The translations under genes and the position numbers were made by a program. From Roseateles sp. DAIF2 (GTDB lineage: Bacteria > Pseudomonadota > Gammaproteobacteria > Burkholderiales > Burkholderiaceae_C): DNA of 64,000 nt. The stretch lies in NCBI RefSeq assembly GCF_015624425.1, contig NZ_CP049919.1, positions 3,100,001 through 3,164,000 of the forward strand. Reading direction: 5' to 3'. A model generated the notes under the pieces. It searched no databases. It saw only the letters and a program-made list of their open reading frames with translations, and was not told the origin of the DNA. Positions 9,676 to 17,655 of this stretch are shown here, piece by piece (the first letter of the stretch is position 1; the number at the start of each line of letters is the position of its first letter).

Positions 9676-10089
9676 CTACAAGAGATTGGTGGTGGATGCG
9701 ATTTGGGCGCAGCCGCCAACCGGATTCGTACCGGACTGAAAGACCACCGAGCATTGGAAGATCGCGCCATTGGTCTTTGAGACGATGAACAGCTCGTTGT
9801 TGGCATACTGAGTCAGCGTGAAGCCGGCGGTGCTGGTGCCAACGCTGCCGATGACATTGCACTTGCCCATCGGGTTGCCAGTGGTGCCTGACTTCACCCC
9901 GATGCAGAAAGAGGCCCGGCCGCTGGCATTGTTGAACACCCACATGCCGCTGGTACCGCCGATGAAACTGAAGCTCTGGGTCTGAGCTTGTGCGTTCCCG
10001 GTCAGGGTCGCGCCCAAGCATAGAAGTGTTGCTAGAGCCTTGAAGCCATGCGCGGCTATCCCGCTGTCCCTTGCCTTGCGATTTGTCAT
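9676..10089 (-). CDS. Small secreted protein of unknown function
   Basis: 137 residues from the ATG at 10089. A signal peptide (hydrophobic FKALATLLCLGATLTGNAQAQ, cleavage after AQA near residue 34) leads into a Gly/Ser/Thr/Asn-rich mature region with four Cys (FCIGV, GKCNV, FQCSV, GGCAQI), likely two disulfides. Repeated short beta-like stretches (MWVFNN, GFTLTQY, ELFIVSK) suggest a compact beta domain. Base composition is noticeably less GC-rich than its neighbours, which hints at acquisition. An upstream in-frame extension to 10431 is a shadow of the methyltransferase gene. I do not recognise the family. Confidence 0.7.
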   Translation of the reverse strand: MTNRKARDSGIAAHGFKALATLLCLGATLTGNAQAQTQSFSFIGGTSGMWVFNNASGRASFCIGVKSGTTGNPMGKCNVIGSVGTSTAGFTLTQYANNELFIVSKTNGAIFQCSVVFQSGTNPVGGCAQIASTTNLL

Positions 10090-10246
10090 CTTGGTCTTCT
10101 CTGGCTCCCGTTGACACACAACACCGCCGCGTGGGAGCCCCTGCCAAGGCGGTGTCGACAACTGTGCCGGTATCGCACCGGAAGCCGGGCCCGGCATCCC
10201 CCAGTGGTGCGATGACGACCGGTTGAGGCGCCCATCCCAGGAAGGC

Positions 10247-10966
10247 TCAGACCTTCTTGTAGGCCAGCATGACCCAGAGGAAGTCGCGGCCGAACAGGCC
10301 GCTGCCGGCCTCTTGGTCGCGCATGCGGCGCAGCTCGGCGATCTCGAAGCCGGGCGACCAGATCTCGCGCAGGCGCTCCGCCTCGTAGCCGAGGCCGCCG
10401 CCCAGCGAGTCCTGCTCGTAGACCGCCGCATCGCTCAGGCCGCTGCCGCCCTCCGGCGCGAAGCACACCAGGCCGAAGGCGCCGCCGGGGCGCAGCGCCT
10501 CGCGCACCAGGCGCACATAGTCGGCGCGCCGGTGCGGCGCGATGTGGTGAAAGCAGCCGGAGTCATAGACCAGATCGGCCGCGCCGGCCGGCAGTGACTG
10601 ATCGAACACAGAACGCTGTTCGATCCGCACCGGCAGGCCGGATCTGGCGATCTCCTCCCGCGCCCAGGCGACCGCCGAGGCCGAGAAGTCGATGCCCAGC
10701 ACCTCGTCGAAACCCCGGCCGGCCAGGCATAGCGCGTTGCGCGCATTGCCGCAACCCAGGTCGACGGCGCGACGCCCCGGCAGCCGCCCGGCCGCCAGCC
10801 ACTCGCTCAGGTTCTCATCCGGCGCCAGGCCGAAGAAGGGGCAGGGCCGGGCGCGGTCCAGGTAGAAGTTCTGCCATTTCGGATGCTCGCTGGCCGCGAG
10901 GCGGGCATCGAGGGCGGCCAGGTCCTGCTCGGTCGGTGCCGTGACGGTGTCGTCGTGCTTGTTCAT
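10247..10966 (-). CDS. Class I SAM-dependent methyltransferase
   Basis: 239 residues. The SAM-binding motif I is VDLGCGNARNALCLAGRG, followed by the acidic loop LGIDFSASAV and motif IV region DLVYDSGCFHHIAPHRRADYV. The N-terminal KWQNFYLDRARPCPFF and the overall layout resemble small-molecule or TehB/thiopurine-type methyltransferases; the substrate is unknown. It is transcribed alone from the promoter region at about 10967-11130. Confidence 0.85.
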   Translation of the reverse strand: MNKHDDTVTAPTEQDLAALDARLAASEHPKWQNFYLDRARPCPFFGLAPDENLSEWLAAGRLPGRRAVDLGCGNARNALCLAGRGFDEVLGIDFSASAVAWAREEIARSGLPVRIEQRSVFDQSLPAGAADLVYDSGCFHHIAPHRRADYVRLVREALRPGGAFGLVCFAPEGGSGLSDAAVYEQDSLGGGLGYEAERLREIWSPGFEIAELRRMRDQEAGSGLFGRDFLWVMLAYKKV

Positions 10967-11133
10967 GGGCTCATCCCCCTACTCATGATGTTGATCTTCT
11001 CTCGGCGGCGTTTCGAAAAAAACGCAGCGATCCGCCCGTTATACCTGCTTGTCGCGCCGCGCCGTTTCGCCGAGCATGCCGGCTCTTTCCTCAGCCAGCC
11101 GGCCTCGCGGCGAATAAGCACAAACCCTCATCC

Positions 11134-11316
11134 ATGGACAGCAGCAACGACCTCCTGAACAACAGCGCCTTCTTCATGGGCCTGGCCGGCGCGCTCACCC
11201 TGGCCTGGGTGACCTGGCAGGCACGCCGTCTCGGCAATGACCGGCGCGATGTGGTGCTGCTGGGCACCTCGGCGGCGCTCAGCGGCCTGGGCGCCGGCAT
11301 CGCGGCGCTGGTCTGA
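11134..11316 (+). CDS. Small membrane protein
   Basis: 60 residues with two hydrophobic helices (FFMGLAGALTLAWVTW and LLGTSAALSGLGAGIAALV) joined by a basic loop (QARRLGNDRRD), consistent with a two-pass inner-membrane hairpin. Function unknown. It is divergent from the methyltransferase gene and convergent with the P-loop protein downstream. No close Shine-Dalgarno is visible, so the start is not certain. Confidence 0.55.
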   Translation: MDSSNDLLNNSAFFMGLAGALTLAWVTWQARRLGNDRRDVVLLGTSAALSGLGAGIAALV

Positions 11317-11342
11317 CGAGCTAGCAAGCAAGCAGGAAGGCC

Positions 11343-11864
11343 TCAAGCCGCCACCGGCGCCAGCTCGCGCAGCAGGGCCCGCACATCGGCCTGGTGCCGG
11401 ATCAGGCGGAAGCGCTGCGCCGGCTCCAGGGCCTGCAGCCGGGCCTTCAGGGCCGGGGTCCAGAAGCGCTCGCCGCGCAGCAGGTAGCGGTAGCTGCTCC
11501 AGGTCGAACGCAGCATCGGGCTGCGGCGCGGCCAGCCCACCGGCGGGGCCCAGGGGCTCTTCAGCAGTCGCTTGGTGACCCACCAGTAGTGCAGGGCCAG
11601 CGGCCGCTCCACCCAGATCAGCAGCTCGGCCGCCGCCACCAGGCGCTCGAAGGCGCGCAGGGTGCCGAAGCCCTCGATCACCCAATGCGGCGCCTCCAGC
11701 AGCGCCGCATGCAGCCGCTCGAACGGCTCGTCCGCCTGGCGGGCGCCGCCGCTGGCGAACTGCAACGCGTCCAGCAGATGCAGCGGCAGCCCCAGCTCCG
11801 CAGCGATCTGCTGCGCCAAGGTGGATTTGCCGCCGCCCGGACGGCCGAATATCGCGATCCGCAT
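11343..11864 (-). CDS. P-loop kinase-like protein (adenylate kinase / FlaR-like)
   Basis: 173 residues from an ATG at 11864 preceded by a strong purine-rich ribosome-binding site (GGGAGAGGG). Walker A GRPGGGKSTLAQ lies at residues 6-17; HLLDALQFASGG follows, and VIEGFG is the second strand block seen in FlaR/topology-modulation and small adenylate-kinase-like proteins. LLIWVERPLALHYWWVTKRLL then matches the family's Arg-rich lid. Substrate unknown. A longer start at 11921 adds 19 unrelated residues and is less likely. Confidence 0.8.
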   Translation of the reverse strand: MRIAIFGRPGGGKSTLAQQIAAELGLPLHLLDALQFASGGARQADEPFERLHAALLEAPHWVIEGFGTLRAFERLVAAAELLIWVERPLALHYWWVTKRLLKSPWAPPVGWPRRSPMLRSTWSSYRYLLRGERFWTPALKARLQALEPAQRFRLIRHQADVRALLRELAPVAA

Positions 11865-12041
11865 GCCGCTCACCCTCTCCCTGAAGTCGGCCTTATAGCT
11901 TCCGGTGATCGTCGTCATCATGATGATGGTGATGCTATGTCGATTCCGCCGCCCCCCGTTCGTCGTGCATCAGGAGCCCGCAAGCGGCGGGCTCCGTCAC
12001 GCCCCATGGGGCAGCCACAACCGCAGCGAGGAGCATGCATC

Positions 12042-12425
12042 ATGACGCAACAGCAGCAGGATCAACAGCAGCAGCCATACATCGACGGCTTTGTCGTCCC
12101 CGTCCCGACCGCCCAGCGCGAGGTCTACCGCCGCCATGCGGCCGCCGCCGCCGCGGTGTTCAAGGAATACGGCGCCCTGAGCGTCGTCGAATGCTGGGGC
12201 GACGACGTGCCCGAGGGCAAGCTGACCTCGTTCACGATGGCCGTGCAGCGCAAGTCCGAGGAGAGCGTGGTGTTCTCCTGGATCCTCTGGCCCTCGCGCG
12301 CGGTGCGCGACGCCGGCATGAAAAGCGCGATGGCCGACCCACGCCTGGATCCCAAGGCGAACCCGATGCCCTTCGACGGGCCGCGGATGATTTTTGGCGG
12401 GTTTGAGGTGATGTTCAGTGCGTGA
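12042..12425 (+). CDS. DUF1428 family protein (YbaA-like)
   Basis: 127 residues. The body YIDGFVVPVP...YRRHAAAAAAVFKEYGAL, CWGDDVPEGK and FSWILWPSRAVRDAG followed by PMPFDGPRMIFGGFEVM is the full DUF1428 signature, a small alpha/beta-barrel (dimeric ferredoxin-like) family of unknown function. A Gln-rich stretch (TQQQQDQQQQ) precedes the domain, unusual for the family. An AGCGAGGAG site lies 10 bases before the ATG at 12042. Confidence 0.9.
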   Translation: MTQQQQDQQQQPYIDGFVVPVPTAQREVYRRHAAAAAAVFKEYGALSVVECWGDDVPEGKLTSFTMAVQRKSEESVVFSWILWPSRAVRDAGMKSAMADPRLDPKANPMPFDGPRMIFGGFEVMFSA

Positions 12426-12690
12426 GGTGGGGCTGCTAACAGGGCACGGCCGGGGTTCTGCTCGCGCTGACGAACGGCTCTCGCTATGGCCTGCGCGCTC
12501 GGTGCCGGGCATAACCCACTTTGTCATTCGCATCAGCCAGGTCCGGAGCGATCATGCGGACTCCTCAATACTTGGTCTAGAGAGGAGCAGGGCCTGGGCA
12601 TCATGATCCGTCTCGGCGCTCGTCTCGTCATGTGCAGCATTGCAGTTCTGCTCAAGACCCAAGCCTAGTCGGCCACCGGAGACCCCCACC

Positions 12691-13362
12691 GTGAAGAACC
12701 CGCAGCAAGACGAACAAGAACAAGAACAACAACAACTCCTCCTCTACGGCGCCGCCGGGTCCGGCTCCGTCGCGGTCGAGGCCGCGCTGACCCTGCTGGG
12801 TCGGCCGTTCCGGCTGGTCGAGGGCGAGACCTGGGTGTCGGAGACGGCGCGCGAGCGGGTCGCTGCGCAGAACGCGCTGCGGCAGATCCCGACCCTGGTG
12901 CTGCCCGGTGGCGAGGTCCTGACCGAGAGCGCCGCAATCCTGATCCATCTGGCCGATGCCCACCCCGAGGCCAGCCTGTCGCCCGGCCTGGGCGATCCGG
13001 CGCGCGGGCAGTTCCTGCGCTGGATGTTCTATGTCTCTTCGGCGATCTATTCGCTGCATTGGATCAAGCCCGATGTGGGCCGGATCGGCGCGCCGGCCGG
13101 CGCCCGGGAGGCGGTGGTCCAGGCGGTCCATGAGCGCATTGCCTTCTGCTGGCGCAGCATGGATGCGCAGCTGCGGCCGTCGAGGTACTTGCTGGGCGAC
13201 GAGTTGACGGTGCTTGACCTGTATGTGGCCGTGATCTCGCGCTTCGGGCCCTGGCGCGAGCGTTTTTATGCCGAGGCGCCGGCCATGACGCCGGTGATCC
13301 GGCGCGTCGACGAGGAGCCGCGGCTCAAGGCGCTGTGGCAGCGACGCTTTCCGGATGGCTAG
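12691..13362 (+). CDS. Glutathione S-transferase
   Basis: 223 residues. Thioredoxin-like N-terminal domain with [29 protein letters not shown] (the conserved cis-Pro and Glu-Ser glutathione-binding residues) and an all-helical C-terminal domain with [20 protein letters not shown]. Start taken as GTG at 12691 with GGAG 8-12 bases upstream; an in-frame ATG at 12640 would add 17 residues. The first residues are Gln/Glu-rich ([11 protein letters not shown]), encoded by a short CAA/GAA repeat. Detoxification role by family; substrate unknown. Its stop is immediately followed by the truncated end of a queH remnant. Confidence 0.88.
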   Translation: MKNPQQDEQEQEQQQLLLYGAAGSGSVAVEAALTLLGRPFRLVEGETWVSETARERVAAQNALRQIPTLVLPGGEVLTESAAILIHLADAHPEASLSPGLGDPARGQFLRWMFYVSSAIYSLHWIKPDVGRIGAPAGAREAVVQAVHERIAFCWRSMDAQLRPSRYLLGDELTVLDLYVAVISRFGPWRERFYAEAPAMTPVIRRVDEEPRLKALWQRRFPDG

Positions 13363-13467
13363 CCAGCGCCGAGCGTTCGAAGCGCATGTCGAAGCACATG
13401 GTGCAACGGATGCCGCGCTCGGGCTCGTTCTCCATGCCCTTGGCGCGTTCGAACCAGTTGTCGCGGT
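13363..13467 (-). pseudogene. queH: queH remnant, downstream piece (interrupted by IS256 element)
   Basis: The reverse strand encodes [16 protein letters not shown] and then [16 protein letters not shown], which is the Cys-containing core of epoxyqueuosine reductase QueH (last step of queuosine synthesis for tRNA). Reading is lost at the end of the GST gene, so the C-terminus is missing. It joins in frame with the piece at 14858-14950 when the IS element and one copy of the 8-bp target duplication are removed. Dead gene fragment. Confidence 0.8.
13460..13467. repeat. Target-site duplication, left copy (GTCGCGGT)
   Basis: The 8 bases GTCGCGGT at 13460-13467 are repeated exactly at 14858-14865, immediately outside the two inverted-repeat ends. 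Eight to nine bases is the usual duplication length for IS256-family elements. Confidence 0.85.
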
Positions 13468-14857
13468 GAGCCTGTCAGGATTTTTGTGTGCGAGGCATAG
13501 CATGACGACCAGGAGCATCTATGCCAACCAAGAAGAAGCCGGCGGGAGCCGGCATGACGGCGCTGCCGTCGATCCCCAAGGAACTCATTGAGCAGCTGAC
13601 CGGCGGCTCGACGCCGATGACGGCCGAGCAGATCAACGCCACGACCATGGCGCTGAAGAAGGCGCTGATCGAGCGCGCGTTGGGCGCGGAGCTGTCGCAC
13701 CACTTGGGCTATCCGCCCGGCACGGCCAAGCCGGAGGAGGCCGGCAACCAGCGCAACGGCAAGTCCGCCAAGACGGTCTTGACCGAGGACGGTCCGTTGC
13801 GCATCGAGGTGCCGCGCGACCGCGCCGGCTCGTTCGAACCCATCCTTATCCCCAAGCACGAGCGGCGCTTCACCGGCTTCGACGACAAGATCGTGGCCAT
13901 GTACGCGCGTGGCATGACGGTGCGCGAGATTCAGGGCTTCCTGGCCGAGCAGTACGGCACCGAGGTCAGCCCCGAGTTCATCAGCTCCGTGACGGATGCC
14001 GTGATGACCGAGGTCTCGGCCTGGCAGAGCCGGCCGCTGGAGCCGATGTATCCGGTGGTGTTCTTCGACGCTCTGCGCGTGAAGATTCGCGAGGATGCGG
14101 TGGTGCGCAACAAGGCTATCTACCTGGCCCTGGGCGTGCTGCCCGATGGCACGCGCGACATCCTGGGCCTGTGGATCGAGAACACCGAGGGCGCGAAGTT
14201 CTGGATGAAGGTCTTCAACGATCTGAAGACCCGAGGAGTCGCCGACATCCTGATTGCCGTCACCGATGGGCTCAAGGGCATCCCCGAGGCGCTCGCTGCC
14301 GTGTTCCCAGCCACGACGCTGCAGACCTGCATCGTGCACCTGATCCGCAACAGCCTGGACTTCGCGAGCTGGAAGGACCGCAAGGCCCTGGCGGCGGCCT
14401 TGAAGCCAATCTACACGGCGTCCAGTGCTGACGCGGCCCAGGCCGAACTCGATGCCTTCGAGGCGAGCGCCTGGGGCCAGAAGTTCCCGACCGTGACGGC
14501 CACCTGGCGCCGGGCCTGGGATCGGGTCATCCCGTTCTTCGCCTTCAGCCCAGCCGTGCGGCGCGTGATCTACACGACCAACGCCATCGAGAGCATCCAC
14601 AGTCGGCTGCGCAAGATCATCAAGACGCGCGGCCACTTCCCCAGTGACGATGCCGCTACCAAGCTCCTGTGGCTGGCGCTGCGCAATATCACGGCCGACT
14701 GGGGCCGCGCGGCCAAGGAATGGAAGGAGGCCATGAACCAATTCGCCATCGCCTACGGCGAGCGATTTACCTGACCTGCCGCGTAATATGCGGCGCGGGC
14801 TCGTCTGAATCGGCGAGCCCTACACCGAGCCTCGAACACAGAAATTCAGACAGCCCC
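13468..14857 (+). mobile_element. Complete IS256-family insertion sequence
   Basis: 1390-bp element with a single transposase gene. The terminal inverted repeats are about 29 bases (13468-13496 and 14829-14857), matching at 23 of 29 positions; both contain the shared core TGT-C and TGTGT-CGAGGC. It is flanked by exact 8-bp duplications and sits inside a queH remnant whose reading frame is restored by removing it. The intact transposase frame and clear duplication suggest recent, possibly still active, transposition. Confidence 0.88.
13521..14774 (+). CDS. IS256-family transposase (Mutator-like DDE)
   Basis: 417 residues. The family signatures are present: NGKSAKTVLTEDGPLRIEVPRDR near the N-terminus, the first catalytic Asp in VVFFDALRVKIRED, the second in AVTDGLKGIPEAL, the CxxH block TCIVHLIRNSL, and the catalytic Glu in TTNAIESIHSRLRK. 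The frame is uninterrupted and of full length. It lies within the inverted-repeat-bounded element, with the start 53 bases from the left end. Confidence 0.95.
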   Translation: MPTKKKPAGAGMTALPSIPKELIEQLTGGSTPMTAEQINATTMALKKALIERALGAELSHHLGYPPGTAKPEEAGNQRNGKSAKTVLTEDGPLRIEVPRDRAGSFEPILIPKHERRFTGFDDKIVAMYARGMTVREIQGFLAEQYGTEVSPEFISSVTDAVMTEVSAWQSRPLEPMYPVVFFDALRVKIREDAVVRNKAIYLALGVLPDGTRDILGLWIENTEGAKFWMKVFNDLKTRGVADILIAVTDGLKGIPEALAAVFPATTLQTCIVHLIRNSLDFASWKDRKALAAALKPIYTASSADAAQAELDAFEASAWGQKFPTVTATWRRAWDRVIPFFAFSPAVRRVIYTTNAIESIHSRLRKIIKTRGHFPSDDAATKLLWLALRNITADWGRAAKEWKEAMNQFAIAYGERFT

Positions 14858-14950
14858 GTCGCGGTCGTAGTCGGCATCGACGAAGGGCACCCCGAACTGC
14901 TCCGCGAAGCGGATGTTCTCGTTCTAGCGCAGCTCGTATTCCTTGAGCAG
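14858..14950 (-). pseudogene. queH: queH remnant, upstream piece with nonsense mutation
   Basis: Reverse strand reads KEYELR, then a stop (TAG at 14924-14926 where related QueH proteins have Lys), then NENIRFAEQFGVPFVDADY and DRD up to the IS junction. The region N-terminal to KEYELR, including the CCAPC metal-binding motif, has been replaced by the end of metR. The gene was therefore degraded by at least a nonsense mutation and terminal deletions in addition to the IS insertion. The first 8 bases are the right copy of the target duplication. Confidence 0.78.
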
Positions 14951-14979
14951 ATGCTCGCGCTTGAAGTCGGTGCCGTCGG

Positions 14980-15882
14980 TCATGGCTTGGGCCCGGTGGC
15001 GGCGCCTCGACGCGCCAGTTCGATGAAAGCCTTGAGGTAGTCGATGTGCAGCTCGCTGTCGCGGGCGCCGAGATAGATCTGCTTGGCCACGCCCTTCCTG
15101 CCGAGCTGGACCGGCAGTAGGTCCATCTTGGCCGCGTACTCCTCGACCAGCCAGCGCGGCAGCGCCGCGACGCCGCGATCGCTGGCGACCATCTGCAACA
15201 TGATGTCCGTGGTCTCGATGCTCTTGTGTCGCTTCGGCGTGATGCCGGCCGGCATCAGAAACTGCGTGTAGACGTCCAGGCGCTCCACCGCCACCGGGTA
15301 GGTGATCAGCGTCTCGCCGACCAGGTGCTCGGGCTTGGCATAGGCCGCGCCGGCCAGCGCATGGCGGCGGCTCACCACCAGCACCTGCTCGTAGTCGAAC
15401 ACCGGCTCGAAGTGCAGGCCCGGTTTGAACAGCGGATCCGGCGTGACCAGCAGGTCGATCTCGTAGCCGAACAACGCGCCGATGCCGCCGAACTGGAACT
15501 TCTGCTTGACGTCGACATCCACGTCCGGCCAGCGCGCCAGATAGGGCGAGACGATCTTCAGCAGCCACTGATAGCAGGGATGGCATTCCATGCCGATGCT
15601 CAGCGTGCCGCGCTCGCCCTGCGCGAACTGGCGCACGCGCGCCTCGGCCAGGTCCAGCTGCGGCAGCATGCGGTTGGCCACCGCGAGCAGGTACTCGCCG
15701 GCCTGCGTCAGGCGCAGCGAGCGGCCCTCGCGCAACCAGATCGGCGTACCCAGCTGATCCTCCAGCTTCTTCATCGCGTGGCTCAGCGCCGACTGCGTCA
15801 GGCACAACACGCCAGCAGCCGCGGTCAGCGAACCCTGGCGGTCGACCTCCCGGATGATGGCCAGATGGCTGCGCTCAAGCAT
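14980..15882 (-). CDS. metR: LysR-family regulator MetR of methionine biosynthesis
   Basis: 300 residues. N-terminal winged helix (LTAAAGVLCLTQSALSHAMKKLEDQLG) and a LysR effector domain with SIGMECHPCYQWLLKIVSPYLARWPDV, a block characteristic of MetR, which uses homocysteine as co-inducer. It is divergent from the FMN-reductase/mesX/mesD genes, which are its likely targets. The start at 15882 lies next to an AT-rich 95-base intergenic region suited to divergent promoters. A sequence close to the MetR consensus (TGAA-N5-TTGA, one mismatch) overlaps the start codon, but this is weak. Symbol is by similarity. Confidence 0.85.
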   Translation of the reverse strand: MLERSHLAIIREVDRQGSLTAAAGVLCLTQSALSHAMKKLEDQLGTPIWLREGRSLRLTQAGEYLLAVANRMLPQLDLAEARVRQFAQGERGTLSIGMECHPCYQWLLKIVSPYLARWPDVDVDVKQKFQFGGIGALFGYEIDLLVTPDPLFKPGLHFEPVFDYEQVLVVSRRHALAGAAYAKPEHLVGETLITYPVAVERLDVYTQFLMPAGITPKRHKSIETTDIMLQMVASDRGVAALPRWLVEEYAAKMDLLPVQLGRKGVAKQIYLGARDSELHIDYLKAFIELARRGAATGPKP

Positions 15883-15977
15883 GAATGAAATTGATTGATT
15901 ATTGAAAAACAACCATTTTACTTCATACCACCCCTTCACTAGCATTCGTACCCAATCCGGCCGTCGAAGCAGTCCAT

Positions 15978-16571
15978 ATGAAAGCAAAAATGACACCTCC
16001 ACTCCGCCTGGTAGCGGTTTCCGGTGGGATGCAACGCCCCTCCAAGTGCGCAGCTCTGTCGGAACACCTGCTGGAGCTGATCGCCGAGGAAGTCCCGTGC
16101 GAGCAACGCCTGGTCGAACTGGGACAGCTCGCACCGCAGCTCGCTGGCGCGGTCTGGCGTCCCCAGTTGCCCGTTACGGTGGAACGGGAACTTGCAGCGG
16201 TCGAGCAAGCCGACATCCTGGTGGTGGCCACGCCGGTCTTCCGCGGCTCCTATACGGGATTGTTCAAGCACTTCTTCGACTTCATCGACCAGGACGCCCT
16301 GATCGACAAGCCGATCCTGCTGGCGGCCACCGGCGGCAGCGAACGCCATGCCCTGATGATCGACCATCAGCTGCGGCCGCTGTTCAGCTTCTTCCAAGCA
16401 CGCACATTGCCGCTGGGCGTCTATGCGACCGACAAGGATTTCGTCGACTACCGTCTTCAGAACGCGGCCCTGATCCAGCGGGCTGCTCTGGCGGTCCAGC
16501 GCGCCCTGCCTCTGATCGAGATGACGTGTCATGCAAGGCCCGCCGTGGCCGCCGAACGGATCGCCGCCTGA
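15978..16571 (+). CDS. NADPH-dependent FMN reductase-like protein of the mes operon
   Basis: 197-residue flavodoxin-like fold of the NADPH-FMN reductase (MsuE/SsuE-like) family: LVAVSGGMQRPSKCAAL binds the flavin phosphate, ADILVVATPVFRGSYTGLFKHFFDFID is the second flavin loop, and PILLAATGGSERHALMIDHQLRPLFSFF is the dimer/NADPH block. It sits 53 bases before mesX and on the same strand. I infer that it supplies reduced flavin to the oxygen-dependent MesX/MesD reaction; MesD is known to need oxygen, but the flavin link is not demonstrated here. A second possible ATG is at 15990. Confidence 0.85.
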   Translation: MKAKMTPPLRLVAVSGGMQRPSKCAALSEHLLELIAEEVPCEQRLVELGQLAPQLAGAVWRPQLPVTVERELAAVEQADILVVATPVFRGSYTGLFKHFFDFIDQDALIDKPILLAATGGSERHALMIDHQLRPLFSFFQARTLPLGVYATDKDFVDYRLQNAALIQRAALAVQRALPLIEMTCHARPAVAAERIAA

Positions 16572-16624
16572 AGCGCGCACCGACTGTTTTCAGCTGTTCA
16601 ACACCTTCTTTGCGCCGAATCCCC

Positions 16625-17608
16625 ATGAACAACGAGTTTGCCTTCAGCATCAAGAGCCAGCGCTTTGATGAGAACTATCGTCCGGCGGACAACACCCGGA
16701 TCACGACCAACTTCGCCAATCTGGCCCGGGGCGAGAGCCGCCAGGAGAATCTTCGCAACACGCTGCGGATGATCGACAACCGCTTCAACGACCTGGCTCA
16801 GTGGGACAACCCGGGCGGTGACCGCTACACGGTCGAGCTCGACATCATCACCGCCGAGCTCGACCTGGGCCTTGGCGGCGGCGGCGAGTCGTTTCCGCTG
16901 ATCGAGATCCTGTGCCCGACCATCGTCGACAAGCGGACCGGCGAACGCATCGTCGGCATCGCGGGCAATAATTTCTCCTCCTATGTGCGCGACTACGACT
17001 TCAGCGTTCTGCTGCTGGGGCACAACAAGGACAAGCCCGCCTTCAGCACGCCGGAGCATTTCGGCGACCTGCACGGCAAGCTGTTCAAGCATTTCCTGAA
17101 CTCCAGCGCCTACAAGGAACGCTTCGGCAAGCCGCCGGTCATCTGCATCAGCGTGTCGAGCAGCCAGACCTACCGACGGACCGGCAATCAGCATCCCGTC
17201 CTGGGCCACGAGTACCAGCAGAGCGAGTTCTCTTCGACCGATCAATACTTCGAGAAGATGGGCTTGAAGGTCCGCTTCTTCATGCCGCCGAACAGCGTGG
17301 CGCCCTTGGCCTTCTACTTCCAGGGCGACCTGCTGGCCGACTATGGCAACCTCGAGCTGATCGGCACCATCAGCACGATGGAAACCTTCCAGAAGATCTA
17401 TCGTCCCGAGATCTACAACGCCAACTCCGCGGCCGGGACGATCTATCGGCCGAGCCTGAAGCATCCGGACTACTCCTTGACCCGCATCGTCTACGACCGG
17501 GAAGAGCGCAGCCAGCTGGCCATCAAGCAAGGGCAGTTCACCGAAGAGCACTTCATCAAGCCCCACAAGGCCGTGCTCGATCACTGGGCCGCCAGTTTCG
17601 CGGCCTGA
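16625..17608 (+). CDS. mesX: MesX, DUF1852 protein required by the MesD methionine synthase
   Basis: 327 residues, full-length DUF1852 (NEFAFSIKSQRFDENYRPA at the start, ENLRNTLRMIDNRFNDLAQWDN, NFSSYVRDYDFSVLLLGHNKDKP and TISTMETFQKIYRPEIYNAN). Published genetics on MesD families showed that DUF1852 and oxygen are both required for MesD activity in aerobic bacteria, without methyl-folate or cobalamin. The protein's own chemistry is not known. No signal peptide or membrane segment. It precedes mesD by 47 bases in the same operon. Confidence 0.92.
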   Translation: MNNEFAFSIKSQRFDENYRPADNTRITTNFANLARGESRQENLRNTLRMIDNRFNDLAQWDNPGGDRYTVELDIITAELDLGLGGGGESFPLIEILCPTIVDKRTGERIVGIAGNNFSSYVRDYDFSVLLLGHNKDKPAFSTPEHFGDLHGKLFKHFLNSSAYKERFGKPPVICISVSSSQTYRRTGNQHPVLGHEYQQSEFSSTDQYFEKMGLKVRFFMPPNSVAPLAFYFQGDLLADYGNLELIGTISTMETFQKIYRPEIYNANSAAGTIYRPSLKHPDYSLTRIVYDREERSQLAIKQGQFTEEHFIKPHKAVLDHWAASFAA

Positions 17609-17655
17609 CCCAGCGCCCACCCGCCATCCCGTTTCCGTATGAAAGGATTCTTTTG

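Noticed and set aside
14924..15805. Long minus-strand frame of 293 codons overlapping metR
   Set aside because: It is a shadow of metR in another frame; its amino-acid composition (Arg/Ala/Gly-rich) and lack of motifs show it is not coding, apart from the last codons that belong to the queH remnant.
15882..15894. TGAATGAAATTGA as a MetR operator
   Set aside because: One mismatch to a short consensus, and it overlaps the metR start codon. Too weak to list as a feature.
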